A model generated the notes under the pieces. The model saw nothing but the letters and a program-made list of their open reading frames with translations. It was not told where the DNA came from and searched no databases. From RFSX01 sp964567435 (GTDB lineage Bacteria > Bacteroidota > Bacteroidia > Chitinophagales > Saprospiraceae): a DNA stretch of 64,000 bases. Of this stretch, positions 24,593 to 34,441 are shown in pieces. Made by a program: the position numbers and the translations under genes. Position 1 is the stretch's first letter; each line of letters opens with the position of its first letter. The stretch covers positions 1 through 64,000 of the forward strand of contig CAZMMQ010000002.1 in NCBI GenBank assembly GCA_964567435.1. Reading direction: 5' to 3'.

Positions 24593-26257
24593 TTGTTAGC
24601 TATATTATTAACCTGGCTTATAGCAGGATACATTTCTTGTAGCTTAGGAAGAGGTACGTTTGCACTCTTTTCAGGATCTACTTCAAGAGAAAACCTACCC
24701 TTTATATTTCACCTACTCCTAGGATTTGCTACTGTTATTTTTCTTGCACACATTTGGTCGTTCTTCTTTAAGGTAGATTGGGTACTTCTTAGTCTACTTG
24801 GTTTTCTTTCTCTCATTGTCAATTTGAAGTTGAAAGATATAATCCTGAAACCCTCCAGGACTGACCTCTATCTGTACCTTCCCTTAATTGTCTTATCGCT
24901 TCTACTGTCAATTGGCACTCCCAATAATGTAGATGAAGCAGGTTATTACCTACCCACTGTTCGTTGGATGGAAGACTATCCTGTTACTAAGGGTATATCA
25001 TTATTGATTGCCAGATTGGGTTTTAATTCTGGCTTCCACATGATAAGTGCGACATTCAGTCTTAAAAATTTGTTTCCTGGAGGGGTTTATGAACTAAACG
25101 GTCTCTTGTTCTACAGCATCAATGTTTATTTATGGAAACAAGCGATTTCGACCCTAAATGCCAACAGAACCAATTGGGTGCAGCTTATATTTTTATTAGC
25201 ACTTGTGTTTCCGTTTTCATTCCTTGTGCCTTCAATGGATACTGATTATCTAAGCATTTTTGGTTTGGTCCTTATTATAGGATGGTGTCTCAAATCACTA
25301 TTCCATGGCGCTAAGATCCGCAAGTCCAAATTCTTGAGCTTTGCATGGATTATTGGCATGCTGTGCACCGTTAAGTTTATCACCATTCTAGTTTTGATTC
25401 CATTTGTTATAGCGCTGATCTACAATAGAAATAAACAGCTCATTATAAAGTCTTGCTTACTTATTGCAGTAGCACTTACACCTTGGATACTCCGCAATAT
25501 ATTCATATCAGGTTATGCCATTTTCCCGATCTACCATATTGACCTATGTGACGCAAATTGGAAAATGCCTTATGAAATGATTAAGGCATCTCATGCCATT
25601 GTGGGTGAGTTCGCCAAAGTAGAAATAATAAGAGGTGACTACATCTTGTCAGGCATTAAGGAATGGCCCCTTAGTACCTGGATACCCATTTGGATTGATA
25701 ATCAGAAAATATTTATTATTGGAATTTTGATAATGGTGGCTTTGCCGCTTTCCTTTTTTATTGGTTTAATACCAATAGCATTCTCAAAAGGGAAGGATAA
25801 AATTCTACAAAAACAATTTAGGATATTGTGGTTCTCTACCACCATTATCTTAACTATTTGGTTTCTAAATTTTCCTGCCATAAGATTTGGTTGGCCTTGG
25901 ATTTTGAGCTATTGCTCTATTACTTTTTTCTATATTATCAATAATTACCTACCCCAATGGCAAACGTCCATCTACAAATTATTGTTCCTTTTAGTTCTTA
26001 TATCCTGGATGAGATTATTCTATAATAATATCTCACAAACAATTCATAATCTTCCTGCAAAACTATTGATGCATGAATCTCATCTCCCTACATCCGATTA
26101 CACAACAAAAACCATCGGTAATGTTGAATTCAAAATTGTACAAGACAACTACTGCAAAGGAAATGACTTACCATGCATACCTGCCAATAACCCATACAAG
26201 GTTATTCCTGTGAGCAACTCCATATTAGATGGTTTTGTAATAGATATAACTAATTAG
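24593..26257 (+). CDS. Multi-pass membrane protein, GT-C glycosyltransferase-like (resembles the LIC_10190 family)
   Basis: A 554-residue integral membrane protein with about 11-13 hydrophobic helices. After the first helices a periplasmic loop contains NNVDEAGYYLPTVRWM and KGISLLIARLGFNSGFHM, a pattern I associate with LIC_10190-type predicted membrane glycosyltransferases. The acidic Asp-Glu pair after a helix fits a GT-C active site. The C-terminal 70 residues are soluble and Pro/Asn-rich. The start codon is TTG at 24593, 1 base after the YciI gene. The 3' end overlaps the convergent lptD gene by 4 bases. Acceptor and donor are unknown. Confidence 0.7.
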   Translation: MLAILLTWLIAGYISCSLGRGTFALFSGSTSRENLPFIFHLLLGFATVIFLAHIWSFFFKVDWVLLSLLGFLSLIVNLKLKDIILKPSRTDLYLYLPLIVLSLLLSIGTPNNVDEAGYYLPTVRWMEDYPVTKGISLLIARLGFNSGFHMISATFSLKNLFPGGVYELNGLLFYSINVYLWKQAISTLNANRTNWVQLIFLLALVFPFSFLVPSMDTDYLSIFGLVLIIGWCLKSLFHGAKIRKSKFLSFAWIIGMLCTVKFITILVLIPFVIALIYNRNKQLIIKSCLLIAVALTPWILRNIFISGYAIFPIYHIDLCDANWKMPYEMIKASHAIVGEFAKVEIIRGDYILSGIKEWPLSTWIPIWIDNQKIFIIGILIMVALPLSFFIGLIPIAFSKGKDKILQKQFRILWFSTTIILTIWFLNFPAIRFGWPWILSYCSITFFYIINNYLPQWQTSIYKLLFLLVLISWMRLFYNNISQTIHNLPAKLLMHESHLPTSDYTTKTIGNVEFKIVQDNYCKGNDLPCIPANNPYKVIPVSNSILDGFVIDITN

Positions 26258-29142
26258 AAGCCAGGTGCTGAAAAATTAGTAAGTGGATTTTGCCCATAAT
26301 CATACTTCAAAAATCCTAAATTTGAAGAAGCTACTCCTATACTAAAGGTGAATGAACTGTTAGCTCTTCCTACTGGAGTCCAAGTTATATTCATATCCCA
26401 ACAATGCAGTCTTCTTCCAAAGGATATGACTGAAAAAGTTGGCCCTCTTTGCACAAAATCATAACCTATATTCCCTACATTGACATACCAGTTATCTGTT
26501 ATATCAAATCTTCCTGTAAGCGAAAGACTATGTGTCGACAATCCAGATGTCACCCTGTTATTGTCACTTGTGAAAGCATATACCACTTCATGCCTGATAG
26601 CAATATTATCCAGCAAGTCGAATATTGATTTCTTGATTAATTTGGGTCTTTCTCTTTGTTTTTCCCTATCCTCAAGTTCTTCATCATCAAGAAGACCTTC
26701 TTCAGTTAGTAAGTTCGGATTGATGAGATTATCAGCAAATCCACCACTCGACGAAAAATCCTCAACACCACTCTCAAATCCCGTATTTGCAAAATCATTC
26801 TGTGCCCTTTCATCTTCACTCTTAGTAAACCATTCCCTTAGATTAGCGAAGGTGAATCTTGTAGACATACTTACACCCCCATTCTCTAACCGAGCTATCT
26901 TTTTTCTATCAGCCCAAACTGTTTCATTTATACGACGTCCATTTGACTCGAGATATGGATCAAAAGTCCATCTAGAAGTCAAGGTAATAATACCTCCTAG
27001 AAACCTAGAGGAACTACTAAGTGCATGTGTCGAAAACTTTAAACTATCTGCGGCAAAATTATAGTTACCTGATACATTGATACGATCAAAGATTTTAAAC
27101 TTTCTAATAGTTGAATCTTTCTTAGAGAATAATTTCAGCTCTAATGAGTTATCAATATTATAATTAATCTGAGATTGGAGACCAGTAAATCTTGGCGACC
27201 CAAATGGGCCATTATCAAATCTTGTGAATCTTACTTCCCTTTCTCGGCCATCATCAAAAATGATTGTATCTACTTTATCTAATTGATTAGGCGAATAACT
27301 CCAACCAACTCGTGGCTTCATTAGGTGACGTATTCCCCTAACTTTTCCTTTTTTAAAATTCATTGTTCCAAAAATCTGAGTGTCAATATTAAAGCCGGCA
27401 CTAAAAGTTCGAAACGTTCCGCCACTCTGAAGATTGGTCGTCACTAGAGAATCAACAGTTTGAAAAAGACCGTCTATTGAAAATTGTAAGGAATCTTCTG
27501 CTGTCATTGGAATAAATGGCGCTGATTGGATTATATTATTCTCAATAGTATTAAGCACCCATGTTTCTTCGTAACTGGCATTAGGCGAAAAGCTGAAATA
27601 TTGCAGAAACTTAGTAGGCATAGAGACCGAAACATCATGTTGCATCCCACTTCTTATATTCTCTATAGTCTCCTTGGCAAAAAGTGTTGTATCAGTAGTA
27701 GTCGTTCTCACTCGCAGATTTGAGGAGTAGCCTAAAGTTATATTCTCATACCATCTAGGCTTACTTGTCGTACCATTCTTATTCTCAAACGGATTTATTG
27801 TTCGCATTCTAAGAGAAATAGTAGGTAGGGTAATATTCATTATCCCTGTATTGGTATTTTGATCATGACTCATTCCCATTCCAAATGAAAATGGTGTTCG
27901 TGGCATAGAATGACTAAAATTGAATTGGGAATTATATTGAGTTGTCAAATTGGATTGAGCATCTAGATTATTACGTCGTTCGTTGTCATTACCTACAATT
28001 CTGATATTCCCATCTAATGATCTATAAGGATGAGCTTTGGCATCTTGGCGATGATTGATTCTCAACGAAAAACTATTAGTGGGGAATAAGCCTCTTGTAT
28101 TATCCATTATTCTCTCTCGCCTATTTCTTGTGTAGGATAAATTGATGCCTCCTGTGTATTTGTATTTCCGGTTATAGGAAGTAGAAGAGTATACTGCTAG
28201 TGATCCCCTAGTGAAAAAATCTCCAGTTACCTGCGTATGTATATAGTCATTGATTGGGAAATACCATCCAATTCCTTGGACACCAAAACCCAACTCTTGG
28301 TCATAAAATCTATAGCCACTAGGAAAAATCAATCCAGACGATGCAGCACTTGTCAATGGATAGACCAAGAATGGAATCCATAATGGAGTCGGTATACCTG
28401 CAATTTCCAATTTGGATGGTCCTGCTACTGCGACTCTATCACTTACAACCTTAAGTTTTTTCGTTCTAAAACCAAAATGTTTATGCTCTGGGTGATTGCA
28501 GGTTGTAAGGAGTGAATTCAAATTGTAGGCTATATCACTATCTCCATATGCTTCCTCTGCATTGGTTACATACTTAGCCCGCTCTGACTCTATGTAAAAT
28601 TCTCCTTCGACTGCTGTTGCGCCCAAGACAATTCCTCTTTCAGTTTCAAAATTATATCTGAGTCCATTGTATAAATATTCTTCTCCACTATCAATAAATT
28701 TCGGTCTTTTGGATACTCGCTTATATGGCGATTTTCTAGCTTCAGCAATTTTATTCTCAACATCCAAAATGATAAGATCCGCATACAATTCCTTGTCAGT
28801 GTATTTGACATACGCATCTCCATGTAGATAGATAAGTTTCGTATGAGGATCTAATCGATTTGAGTCCACTGATCCATAAATTATTCTATCTTGAAGATCA
28901 CTTTCTGCAATTTTTACTTTAGTGGCTTTGGTATTTTCTGATTTGGTTCTTGAGATATTGGTTGGGTCTGGCTTACTTGGTAGGGTGTCAAGTAGCTGTG
29001 TTAATGTGTCTTCTACAATACTTTCCTGAAACTTAGATATTGAATCCGGAAGTGTACTCTTCTGCACATCATTTATCTGTCCTTGGGCTATAGTTGCCGA
29101 AAGAATTACAAAAATCAGATATGTCGAACGAATAAATTTCAA
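26254..29142 (-). CDS. lptD: LPS-assembly outer-membrane protein LptD (OstA)
   Basis: Outer-membrane translocon that inserts lipopolysaccharide into the outer leaflet. It has 962 residues. A signal peptide covers about 1-22. A Ser/Thr/Lys-rich linker runs to about 85. An OstA-like beta-jellyroll follows at about 86-200 (IYLHGDAYVKYTDKELYADL, then EGEFYIESERAKYV). A large C-terminal beta-barrel runs to 962. Features of the Bacteroidota LptD family include TTCNHPEHKHFGFRTKKLKV and GIPTPLWIPFLVYPL. It is divergent from the amidase gene, with a 58-base gap, in what appears to be an envelope-biogenesis cluster. A near-consensus promoter (TTTG, 20 bases, TATATTTT) lies in that gap. Confidence 0.9.
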   Translation of the reverse strand: MKFIRSTYLIFVILSATIAQGQINDVQKSTLPDSISKFQESIVEDTLTQLLDTLPSKPDPTNISRTKSENTKATKVKIAESDLQDRIIYGSVDSNRLDPHTKLIYLHGDAYVKYTDKELYADLIILDVENKIAEARKSPYKRVSKRPKFIDSGEEYLYNGLRYNFETERGIVLGATAVEGEFYIESERAKYVTNAEEAYGDSDIAYNLNSLLTTCNHPEHKHFGFRTKKLKVVSDRVAVAGPSKLEIAGIPTPLWIPFLVYPLTSAASSGLIFPSGYRFYDQELGFGVQGIGWYFPINDYIHTQVTGDFFTRGSLAVYSSTSYNRKYKYTGGINLSYTRNRRERIMDNTRGLFPTNSFSLRINHRQDAKAHPYRSLDGNIRIVGNDNERRNNLDAQSNLTTQYNSQFNFSHSMPRTPFSFGMGMSHDQNTNTGIMNITLPTISLRMRTINPFENKNGTTSKPRWYENITLGYSSNLRVRTTTTDTTLFAKETIENIRSGMQHDVSVSMPTKFLQYFSFSPNASYEETWVLNTIENNIIQSAPFIPMTAEDSLQFSIDGLFQTVDSLVTTNLQSGGTFRTFSAGFNIDTQIFGTMNFKKGKVRGIRHLMKPRVGWSYSPNQLDKVDTIIFDDGREREVRFTRFDNGPFGSPRFTGLQSQINYNIDNSLELKLFSKKDSTIRKFKIFDRINVSGNYNFAADSLKFSTHALSSSSRFLGGIITLTSRWTFDPYLESNGRRINETVWADRKKIARLENGGVSMSTRFTFANLREWFTKSEDERAQNDFANTGFESGVEDFSSSGGFADNLINPNLLTEEGLLDDEELEDREKQRERPKLIKKSIFDLLDNIAIRHEVVYAFTSDNNRVTSGLSTHSLSLTGRFDITDNWYVNVGNIGYDFVQRGPTFSVISFGRRLHCWDMNITWTPVGRANSSFTFSIGVASSNLGFLKYDYGQNPLTNFSAPGF

Positions 29143-29200
29143 GTATATATATTAAAATATAATGTAATATATTTATAACTACAAATCAGGCAATTAAGAA

Positions 29201-29995
29201 ATGACAGGGTATCTTAACACCTTCATTATATTTCTGACAGCTATCCTCCCTCATAATAGATATGCGATATTAACGCCAAATGTGCAGCAAAGTATTCATG
29301 CTAAGCCACTTAATCAACTCAATAAGGATGAATCTGGACAATTTAAGATCGTAATAGACCCCGGACATGGTGGAAAAGACCAAGGATGCGCCCATACTTC
29401 TGTAATAGAAAAAGATATAACACTGTTAGTTGCGCTGAAGATTGGTGCTAAAATAAAGGAATCAAGACCAGATGTTAATATAGTGTATACAAGATCTGCG
29501 GACCAAAATATCTCATTAAAAAAACGAATTCAATTATCACACAAAGCAGATTTATTTATATCAATTCACGCTAATGCTGTGGATGATCATACTGTTCAAG
29601 GGTTCGAGACATATGTATATGGAGTCTCCCCCAATGAAAATGAATCCACATCATATTCGGCATATGTGGAGCCAATGGGTAGCCAAAAAGACTTCTTAGA
29701 TGATATTATCTCTGATATAATGCATGCTTCTATTAATGAAGCCAGTTATCAACTAGGTTTTTCTATTAATAAATTTCTTTACAAGGAGAACAGAATTAAC
29801 AATCGAGGATTGAGACAAGCTAGTTTTCGAGTTTTGGCCAAGACAAAAGCCCCTTCCGTCTTGCTCGAACTGGGGTATCTAACAAACAAAAATGAGGCTA
29901 AGCTACTGGCTTCTAATTCGCATCAAGAATTGCTTGCGCAGTGCATTTCTAAAGGCATCATAGAATATTTGGCACTATCAACTGCTGCGGACTAA
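29201..29995 (+). CDS. N-acetylmuramoyl-L-alanine amidase (AmiC type)
   Basis: Zinc amidase (Amidase_3) that cleaves the amide bond between MurNAc and the peptide stem during cell separation or peptidoglycan turnover. It has 264 residues. The N terminus has a hydrophobic segment (about 5-18), probably an uncleaved anchor or poor signal peptide. The catalytic domain starts at about 49 (KIVIDPGHGGKDQG). The zinc ligands are the His of DPGHGG, the Glu of VIEKDI and the His of SIHAN. The catalytic Glu is in LLELGYLTN. No LysM or SPOR domain is present. It is followed 68 bases later by mlaD in the same direction, an arrangement often seen in Bacteroidota. Confidence 0.93.
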   Translation: MTGYLNTFIIFLTAILPHNRYAILTPNVQQSIHAKPLNQLNKDESGQFKIVIDPGHGGKDQGCAHTSVIEKDITLLVALKIGAKIKESRPDVNIVYTRSADQNISLKKRIQLSHKADLFISIHANAVDDHTVQGFETYVYGVSPNENESTSYSAYVEPMGSQKDFLDDIISDIMHASINEASYQLGFSINKFLYKENRINNRGLRQASFRVLAKTKAPSVLLELGYLTNKNEAKLLASNSHQELLAQCISKGIIEYLALSTAAD

Positions 29996-30063
29996 CTAAA
30001 TGAGGTACATTTGCGTCCTCATTTAGATAGAAATGACCTTTTCAAATAACCACAGATTTTTAC

Positions 30064-31110
30064 ATGAGACGTGAGATAAAAATTGGATTGCTTGCTATAG
30101 TTACAGCCGCCTTGGCCATTTGGGGATATAATTTCATAAGAGGACAAAAATTATTGAGTGGAGATTGGACATACTTTACAACTATAGACAATGCAAAGTC
30201 AATAAATACCGCAACTAAAGTCCTTATAAATGGATACCAGGTTGGTAGTGTGACCTCCATAGATCCAGATCCCAGCGATATCAGAAAAATAAATATTGGC
30301 TTTCAAGTTGCGAAAGATATCCATATTCCAGACTACACTATTGTAGAGGTTAGAAATGAAAGTCCTATAGGCGGTAAGGAATTAGAACTTGTGTTCGATA
30401 AGTTCTGCAATGGGTCAAACTGTGCTGAAAATCGTACCTTCCTAAAAAGTAAAATGATAGGTCTTGTTGGTTCTATAATATCACCTGAAGAACTTGATCC
30501 ACATATCACTACAGTTACTGAAAGTTTTGAAAACACCATTGGTAGGCTAGGAAGAGCAGATTCAGAAGCACCACTAGACAAAACCATTAGAGACTTATCT
30601 GTGACTATGGAAAACATGGCCGCTAGCACTTCCAAGTTTGCAAACCTCATGAGTAGGTCTTCTAGTGATATAGAAAAAACAATGGCCAACATGGCTATTC
30701 TGACAGATGCTCTAGTCAATAGTAATGCAAAACTGTCTGGAATATTAAATGACTTCAGTAAACTGACACAAGATCTAAGCAAGGTATCTATATCAGAAAC
30801 TGTAGAGAAGTCAAATATGACTATTGATCAAGCAGGTAGTAGTCTTAAAGCGCTAGAAAACACCATGTCTGAAGCAAATAACATGGTAAAAGACCTTAAT
30901 AACCTTGTTAAGAACTTGAACGAAGGCGAAGGCAGCATCGGGCAACTATTGAACGACGAAGAGCTTTACACACAGTTATCTTCTGCAACAAAGAATATGG
31001 ATTTACTTCTTCAAGATATAAGATTGAACCCAAGAAGGTATTTTAAAATCTTCGGCAAGAAAGTACCAGAATATGAATTTCCTGACTCTGATCCCGCCAT
31101 TGGAAAATAA
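30064..31110 (+). CDS. MlaD-family (MCE domain) lipid-transport protein
   Basis: A 348-residue periplasmic substrate-binding subunit of the Mla/MCE class, which carries phospholipids between membranes. One N-terminal membrane helix covers about 7-25. The MCE domain is at about 38-115 (VLINGYQVGSVTSID, ESPIGGKELELVF). A long helical and coiled-coil region covers about 145-310 and contains heptad-like Asn/Leu/Ser stretches (SNMTIDQAGSSLKALENTMS). The permease MlaE and ATPase MlaF are not adjacent, so the partner genes must be elsewhere. It is downstream of the amidase and likely co-transcribed with it. Confidence 0.9.
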   Translation: MRREIKIGLLAIVTAALAIWGYNFIRGQKLLSGDWTYFTTIDNAKSINTATKVLINGYQVGSVTSIDPDPSDIRKINIGFQVAKDIHIPDYTIVEVRNESPIGGKELELVFDKFCNGSNCAENRTFLKSKMIGLVGSIISPEELDPHITTVTESFENTIGRLGRADSEAPLDKTIRDLSVTMENMAASTSKFANLMSRSSSDIEKTMANMAILTDALVNSNAKLSGILNDFSKLTQDLSKVSISETVEKSNMTIDQAGSSLKALENTMSEANNMVKDLNNLVKNLNEGEGSIGQLLNDEELYTQLSSATKNMDLLLQDIRLNPRRYFKIFGKKVPEYEFPDSDPAIGK

Positions 31111-31130
31111 CGTAAAATACACTGAACTAA

Positions 31131-31163
31131 AAAAGCCTTACAACAATGTTGCAAGGCTTTTTT
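31131..31163. terminator. Bidirectional terminator between mlaD and rpsT
   Basis: An inverted repeat AAAAGCCTTACAAC / GTTGCAAGGCTTTT has one mismatch and a 3-base loop. It is flanked by A and T runs. It serves both convergent genes. Confidence 0.9.
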
Positions 31164-31201
31164 GCTATTGCCCCGATAAGAGGGTGAAAAATTTAATATT
31201 T

Positions 31202-31456
31202 CTAAGCTAATCCATTGACAAACTTCGTTAGTTTGCTTTTTACATTAGCCGCTTTATTCTTATGCCAATTGTTATTCTTGGCTAGTTTATCTATCATACT
31301 AACAACTTTAGGCAAGAAAGTCTGAGCTTCTTTACCATCTGTCATCTCTCTAAGTTTCATGATAGCTGTTCTAGCAGACTTCTTATAATATCTGTTAGAG
31401 AGCCTTTTTTTAGCGTCTTGTCTAATTCTTTTTTTGGATGAAGCGTGTTGAGCCAT
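31202..31456 (-). CDS. rpsT: 30S ribosomal protein S20
   Basis: Primary 16S rRNA-binding ribosomal protein of 84 residues. The N terminus MAQHASSKKRIRQDAKKRL and the C-terminal NNWHKNKAANVKSKLTKFV are typical of bS20. It is single-copy and monocistronic, with a TACTTTTG promoter box about 26 bases upstream and a shared terminator. Confidence 0.97.
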   Translation of the reverse strand: MAQHASSKKRIRQDAKKRLSNRYYKKSARTAIMKLREMTDGKEAQTFLPKVVSMIDKLAKNNNWHKNKAANVKSKLTKFVNGLA

Positions 31457-31481
31457 GCTGAATCTTTAAAATTTTGAAGTG

Positions 31482-31489
31482 CAAAAGTA
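31482..31489 (-). promoter_or_regulatory. TACTTTTG -7 box upstream of rpsT
   Basis: TACTTTTG on the minus strand fits TAnnTTTG exactly and lies about 26 bases before the rpsT ATG. No obvious TTG occurs at the standard spacing. Confidence 0.45.
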
Positions 31490-31656
31490 CAGTATTCTTT
31501 GATAACAGTGTATAATTTTTTTCCTTTACTGTTCGTGAAGGCAAATATCGACTAAAACAAGGTGATTTATTAATATTTTGAAGGGCTTCGTTGGTATAAT
31601 AATTGGTTTACCTATTTTCACATTACACTTTATCCTAATATTTAGAATTAGCTATT

Positions 31657-34425
31657 ATGAAAGACTATTCCTACGTATTTAATGCTCATCCAAGTTTTAT
31701 AGATGACATGTATGCTAAGTATATAAACAGCCCAGATTCTGTAGAAGAAGGATGGCGGGTATTTTTTGAAGGTTTTGAATTTGGAAATCAATCGCCATCA
31801 AATAGCAATGGCTCTGCAAAAGGTATAGCTAATGCTGGAATTATAGCCACTACAAATCCCCTATTTTCTTCAAATAAGGAATTTGCAGCTTACTCCATAA
31901 TCAGTGGATTTAGAAGAAGAGGCCATCTTCTTTCAACCACCAATCCAATTAGGATAAGAAGAGACAGAAAGCCTCACCTATCTTTGGCAGATTATGGTCT
32001 GTCTGAGGCTGATCTTGGGACGAAGTATGTTGCTAGTGAAGAGATAGGTCTGAAAGATGCCACACTTCAGCAGATTATAGACAAATGCAGAACGGTGTAT
32101 GGAGGCAATATCGGTTTTGAATATGCCCATATTGAAAACAGAGAGAAGAGAGTGTGGCTGAGAGAGCAAATTGAAGGCAGAAACTTAAATGATGACTTTG
32201 GGCTTTCACAGGAATCCAAGAAAAGAATTCTTGAAAATTTGAATGGTGCTGTTATCTTTGAGAAATTTCTGCATACTAAGTATATAGGTCAGAAGAGATT
32301 TTCACTTGAAGGTGGTGAATCTACAATTGCAGCTTTAGATGCGATTATCCGAACCGGTGCCAAGGAAAAAGTTGAAGAGGTCATTATTGGGATGGCGCAC
32401 AGAGGACGACTTAATGTGTTGGCTAATATAATGGGTAAAACCTATGCAGAAATATTTAATGAGTTTGAAGGATTTACTATTCCTGATCAGAGTTTTGGTG
32501 ATGGTGATGTTAAGTATCACTTAGGCTTCTCCTCACTAATAGATGCTGGAGGTAAGAATAAAGTAAGTCTCAAATTGGCTCCAAATCCATCTCACCTTGA
32601 AGCGGTTAACCCCGTAGTAGAGGGATTCGCCAGAGCGAAAGCTGACATCTTATTCGACAGTGATTATGATAAAATTCTACCTATTCTAATACATGGAGAT
32701 TCTGCTGTAGCTGGGCAAGGCGTCGTATTTGAAACAGTCCAAATGAGTCAGCTAGAGGGCTACTACACTGGTGGAACCATTCATCTAGTTATTAATAATC
32801 AGATTGGTTTTACCACTGACTTTGACGATGCCCGATCATCTACATATTGTACTGCTGCTGCGGGGATAGTACAAGCTCCGGTTTTTCATGTCAATGGTGA
32901 TGACCCTGAGGCCGTCGTATTTGCCGTGAGGTTGGCAACCCAGTATCGACAGAAGTTTAATAACGATGTATTTATTGATTTGGTTTGCTATAGAAAGCAT
33001 GGACACAATGAAGGAGATGATCCTAAATTCACCCAACCTAAGATGTACGAAATCATCAATAATCATCCTAATCCAAGAGAGGTTTATGTAAAGAAATTGA
33101 TGAGTCGAGGAGATGTAGATGCAGCGATAGCAGAGAAATTGGAGAAGCAATTTTGGGACCACCTACAGGCTAAGCTTAACGATGTCAAAGAAAAACCACT
33201 ACCCTACACGCCTCAGAAACAAGAAAAGGAATGGGAGGAATTTCATATGACATTTGACGAGGAGCAAATGTTGACTTCCCCAGAAACAGGTATCCCGATG
33301 AAACAAGTGAAATCCATAATGGCTCATTTGTCCAAACCACCTGAGGGTATTAACCTATTATCCAAAGTCAATAGGTTACTCAAGTCCACAAACAAACTTA
33401 TAGATGCTGAAAAATGTGATTGGGCGCTGGGAGAATTGATGGCATACTGTAGCATATTATTAGAAGGCAAAGATGTGAGAATGAGTGGACAAGACGTAAA
33501 GAGAGGTACTTTCTCTCACAGACATGCTATATTCAATGATGTCGAAAACGAGCAAGAATACAACAGGTTGGATGGCCTTAAAAAGGGACAAGGTAAGTTC
33601 CGTATCTTTAATAGTTTCTTATCTGAGTTTGCTGTACTAGGTTTTGAATATGGTTATTCTCTTGCTGACCCTCATACTTTAGTCTTATGGGAAGCTCAGT
33701 TTGGTGATTTCTACAATGGGGCTCAAACTATGGTTGACCAATTTATCAGTGCTGGCGAAAGTAAATGGCATAAGAGTTCTGGTTTAGTTATGCTTCTACC
33801 TCATGGTATGGAGGGCCAAGGGCCAGAGCATTCGAGTGCAAGGTTAGAGCGATTTTTGCAAATGACGGCTGAAGCTAATTTTACAATTGCAAATATTACA
33901 ACCTCCGCCAACATATTCCATGCACTCAGAAGACAGCTTGTGAGAAATATGAGAAAACCGTTAGTAGTTATGTCTCCTAAATCTATACTCAGACATCCAT
34001 TAGCTGTATCACCATTTTCTGACTTCGCGACTGGTACCAAGTTTCAGGAAGTATTAGATGATCCCGTTGTTAAGCCGAAGGACGTTAAAAGATTACTTCT
34101 TTGCTCGGGAAAGGTATACTATGATCTGCTTAAAGAAAGAGATGAACAGAAAATGAAGGACATCGCCATTGTTAGACTTGAACAATTGTATCCATTCCCT
34201 CAAGATCAAATCAATTCCATCTTTGATAAATACAAAAGCGCATCCAAATATTGGGTTCAAGAAGAATCTGCCAATATGGGTTCTTGGGACTATTTGATGA
34301 GGTATTGGAGAAGAGTTGACATAGACCTTATCTCCAGATCTGCAACCGCAAGTCCTGCAACAGGATTTAAAAAAGTACATGAAAAACAGCAAGCTGATTT
34401 GGTTAAGAGAGCCTTGGGTAGCTAA
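31657..34425 (+). CDS. sucA: 2-oxoglutarate dehydrogenase E1 component
   Basis: Thiamine-diphosphate-dependent E1 of the 2-oxoglutarate dehydrogenase complex in the citric acid cycle. It decarboxylates 2-oxoglutarate and passes the succinyl group to E2. It has 922 residues. The short N-terminal E2-binding segment (YVFNAHPSFIDDMYAKYINS) is followed by a dehydrogenase E1 domain with GMAHRGRLNVLANIMGK, HGDSAVAGQGVVFET and NNQIGFTTD. The transketolase pyrimidine-binding domain starts at about 580, and a C-terminal domain follows. Its usual neighbour sucB (E2) is not here. The next gene is an unrelated minus-strand barrel protein. Confidence 0.97.
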   Translation: MKDYSYVFNAHPSFIDDMYAKYINSPDSVEEGWRVFFEGFEFGNQSPSNSNGSAKGIANAGIIATTNPLFSSNKEFAAYSIISGFRRRGHLLSTTNPIRIRRDRKPHLSLADYGLSEADLGTKYVASEEIGLKDATLQQIIDKCRTVYGGNIGFEYAHIENREKRVWLREQIEGRNLNDDFGLSQESKKRILENLNGAVIFEKFLHTKYIGQKRFSLEGGESTIAALDAIIRTGAKEKVEEVIIGMAHRGRLNVLANIMGKTYAEIFNEFEGFTIPDQSFGDGDVKYHLGFSSLIDAGGKNKVSLKLAPNPSHLEAVNPVVEGFARAKADILFDSDYDKILPILIHGDSAVAGQGVVFETVQMSQLEGYYTGGTIHLVINNQIGFTTDFDDARSSTYCTAAAGIVQAPVFHVNGDDPEAVVFAVRLATQYRQKFNNDVFIDLVCYRKHGHNEGDDPKFTQPKMYEIINNHPNPREVYVKKLMSRGDVDAAIAEKLEKQFWDHLQAKLNDVKEKPLPYTPQKQEKEWEEFHMTFDEEQMLTSPETGIPMKQVKSIMAHLSKPPEGINLLSKVNRLLKSTNKLIDAEKCDWALGELMAYCSILLEGKDVRMSGQDVKRGTFSHRHAIFNDVENEQEYNRLDGLKKGQGKFRIFNSFLSEFAVLGFEYGYSLADPHTLVLWEAQFGDFYNGAQTMVDQFISAGESKWHKSSGLVMLLPHGMEGQGPEHSSARLERFLQMTAEANFTIANITTSANIFHALRRQLVRNMRKPLVVMSPKSILRHPLAVSPFSDFATGTKFQEVLDDPVVKPKDVKRLLLCSGKVYYDLLKERDEQKMKDIAIVRLEQLYPFPQDQINSIFDKYKSASKYWVQEESANMGSWDYLMRYWRRVDIDLISRSATASPATGFKKVHEKQQADLVKRALGS

Positions 34426-34441
34426 TTGCCAACCTTTTTAT

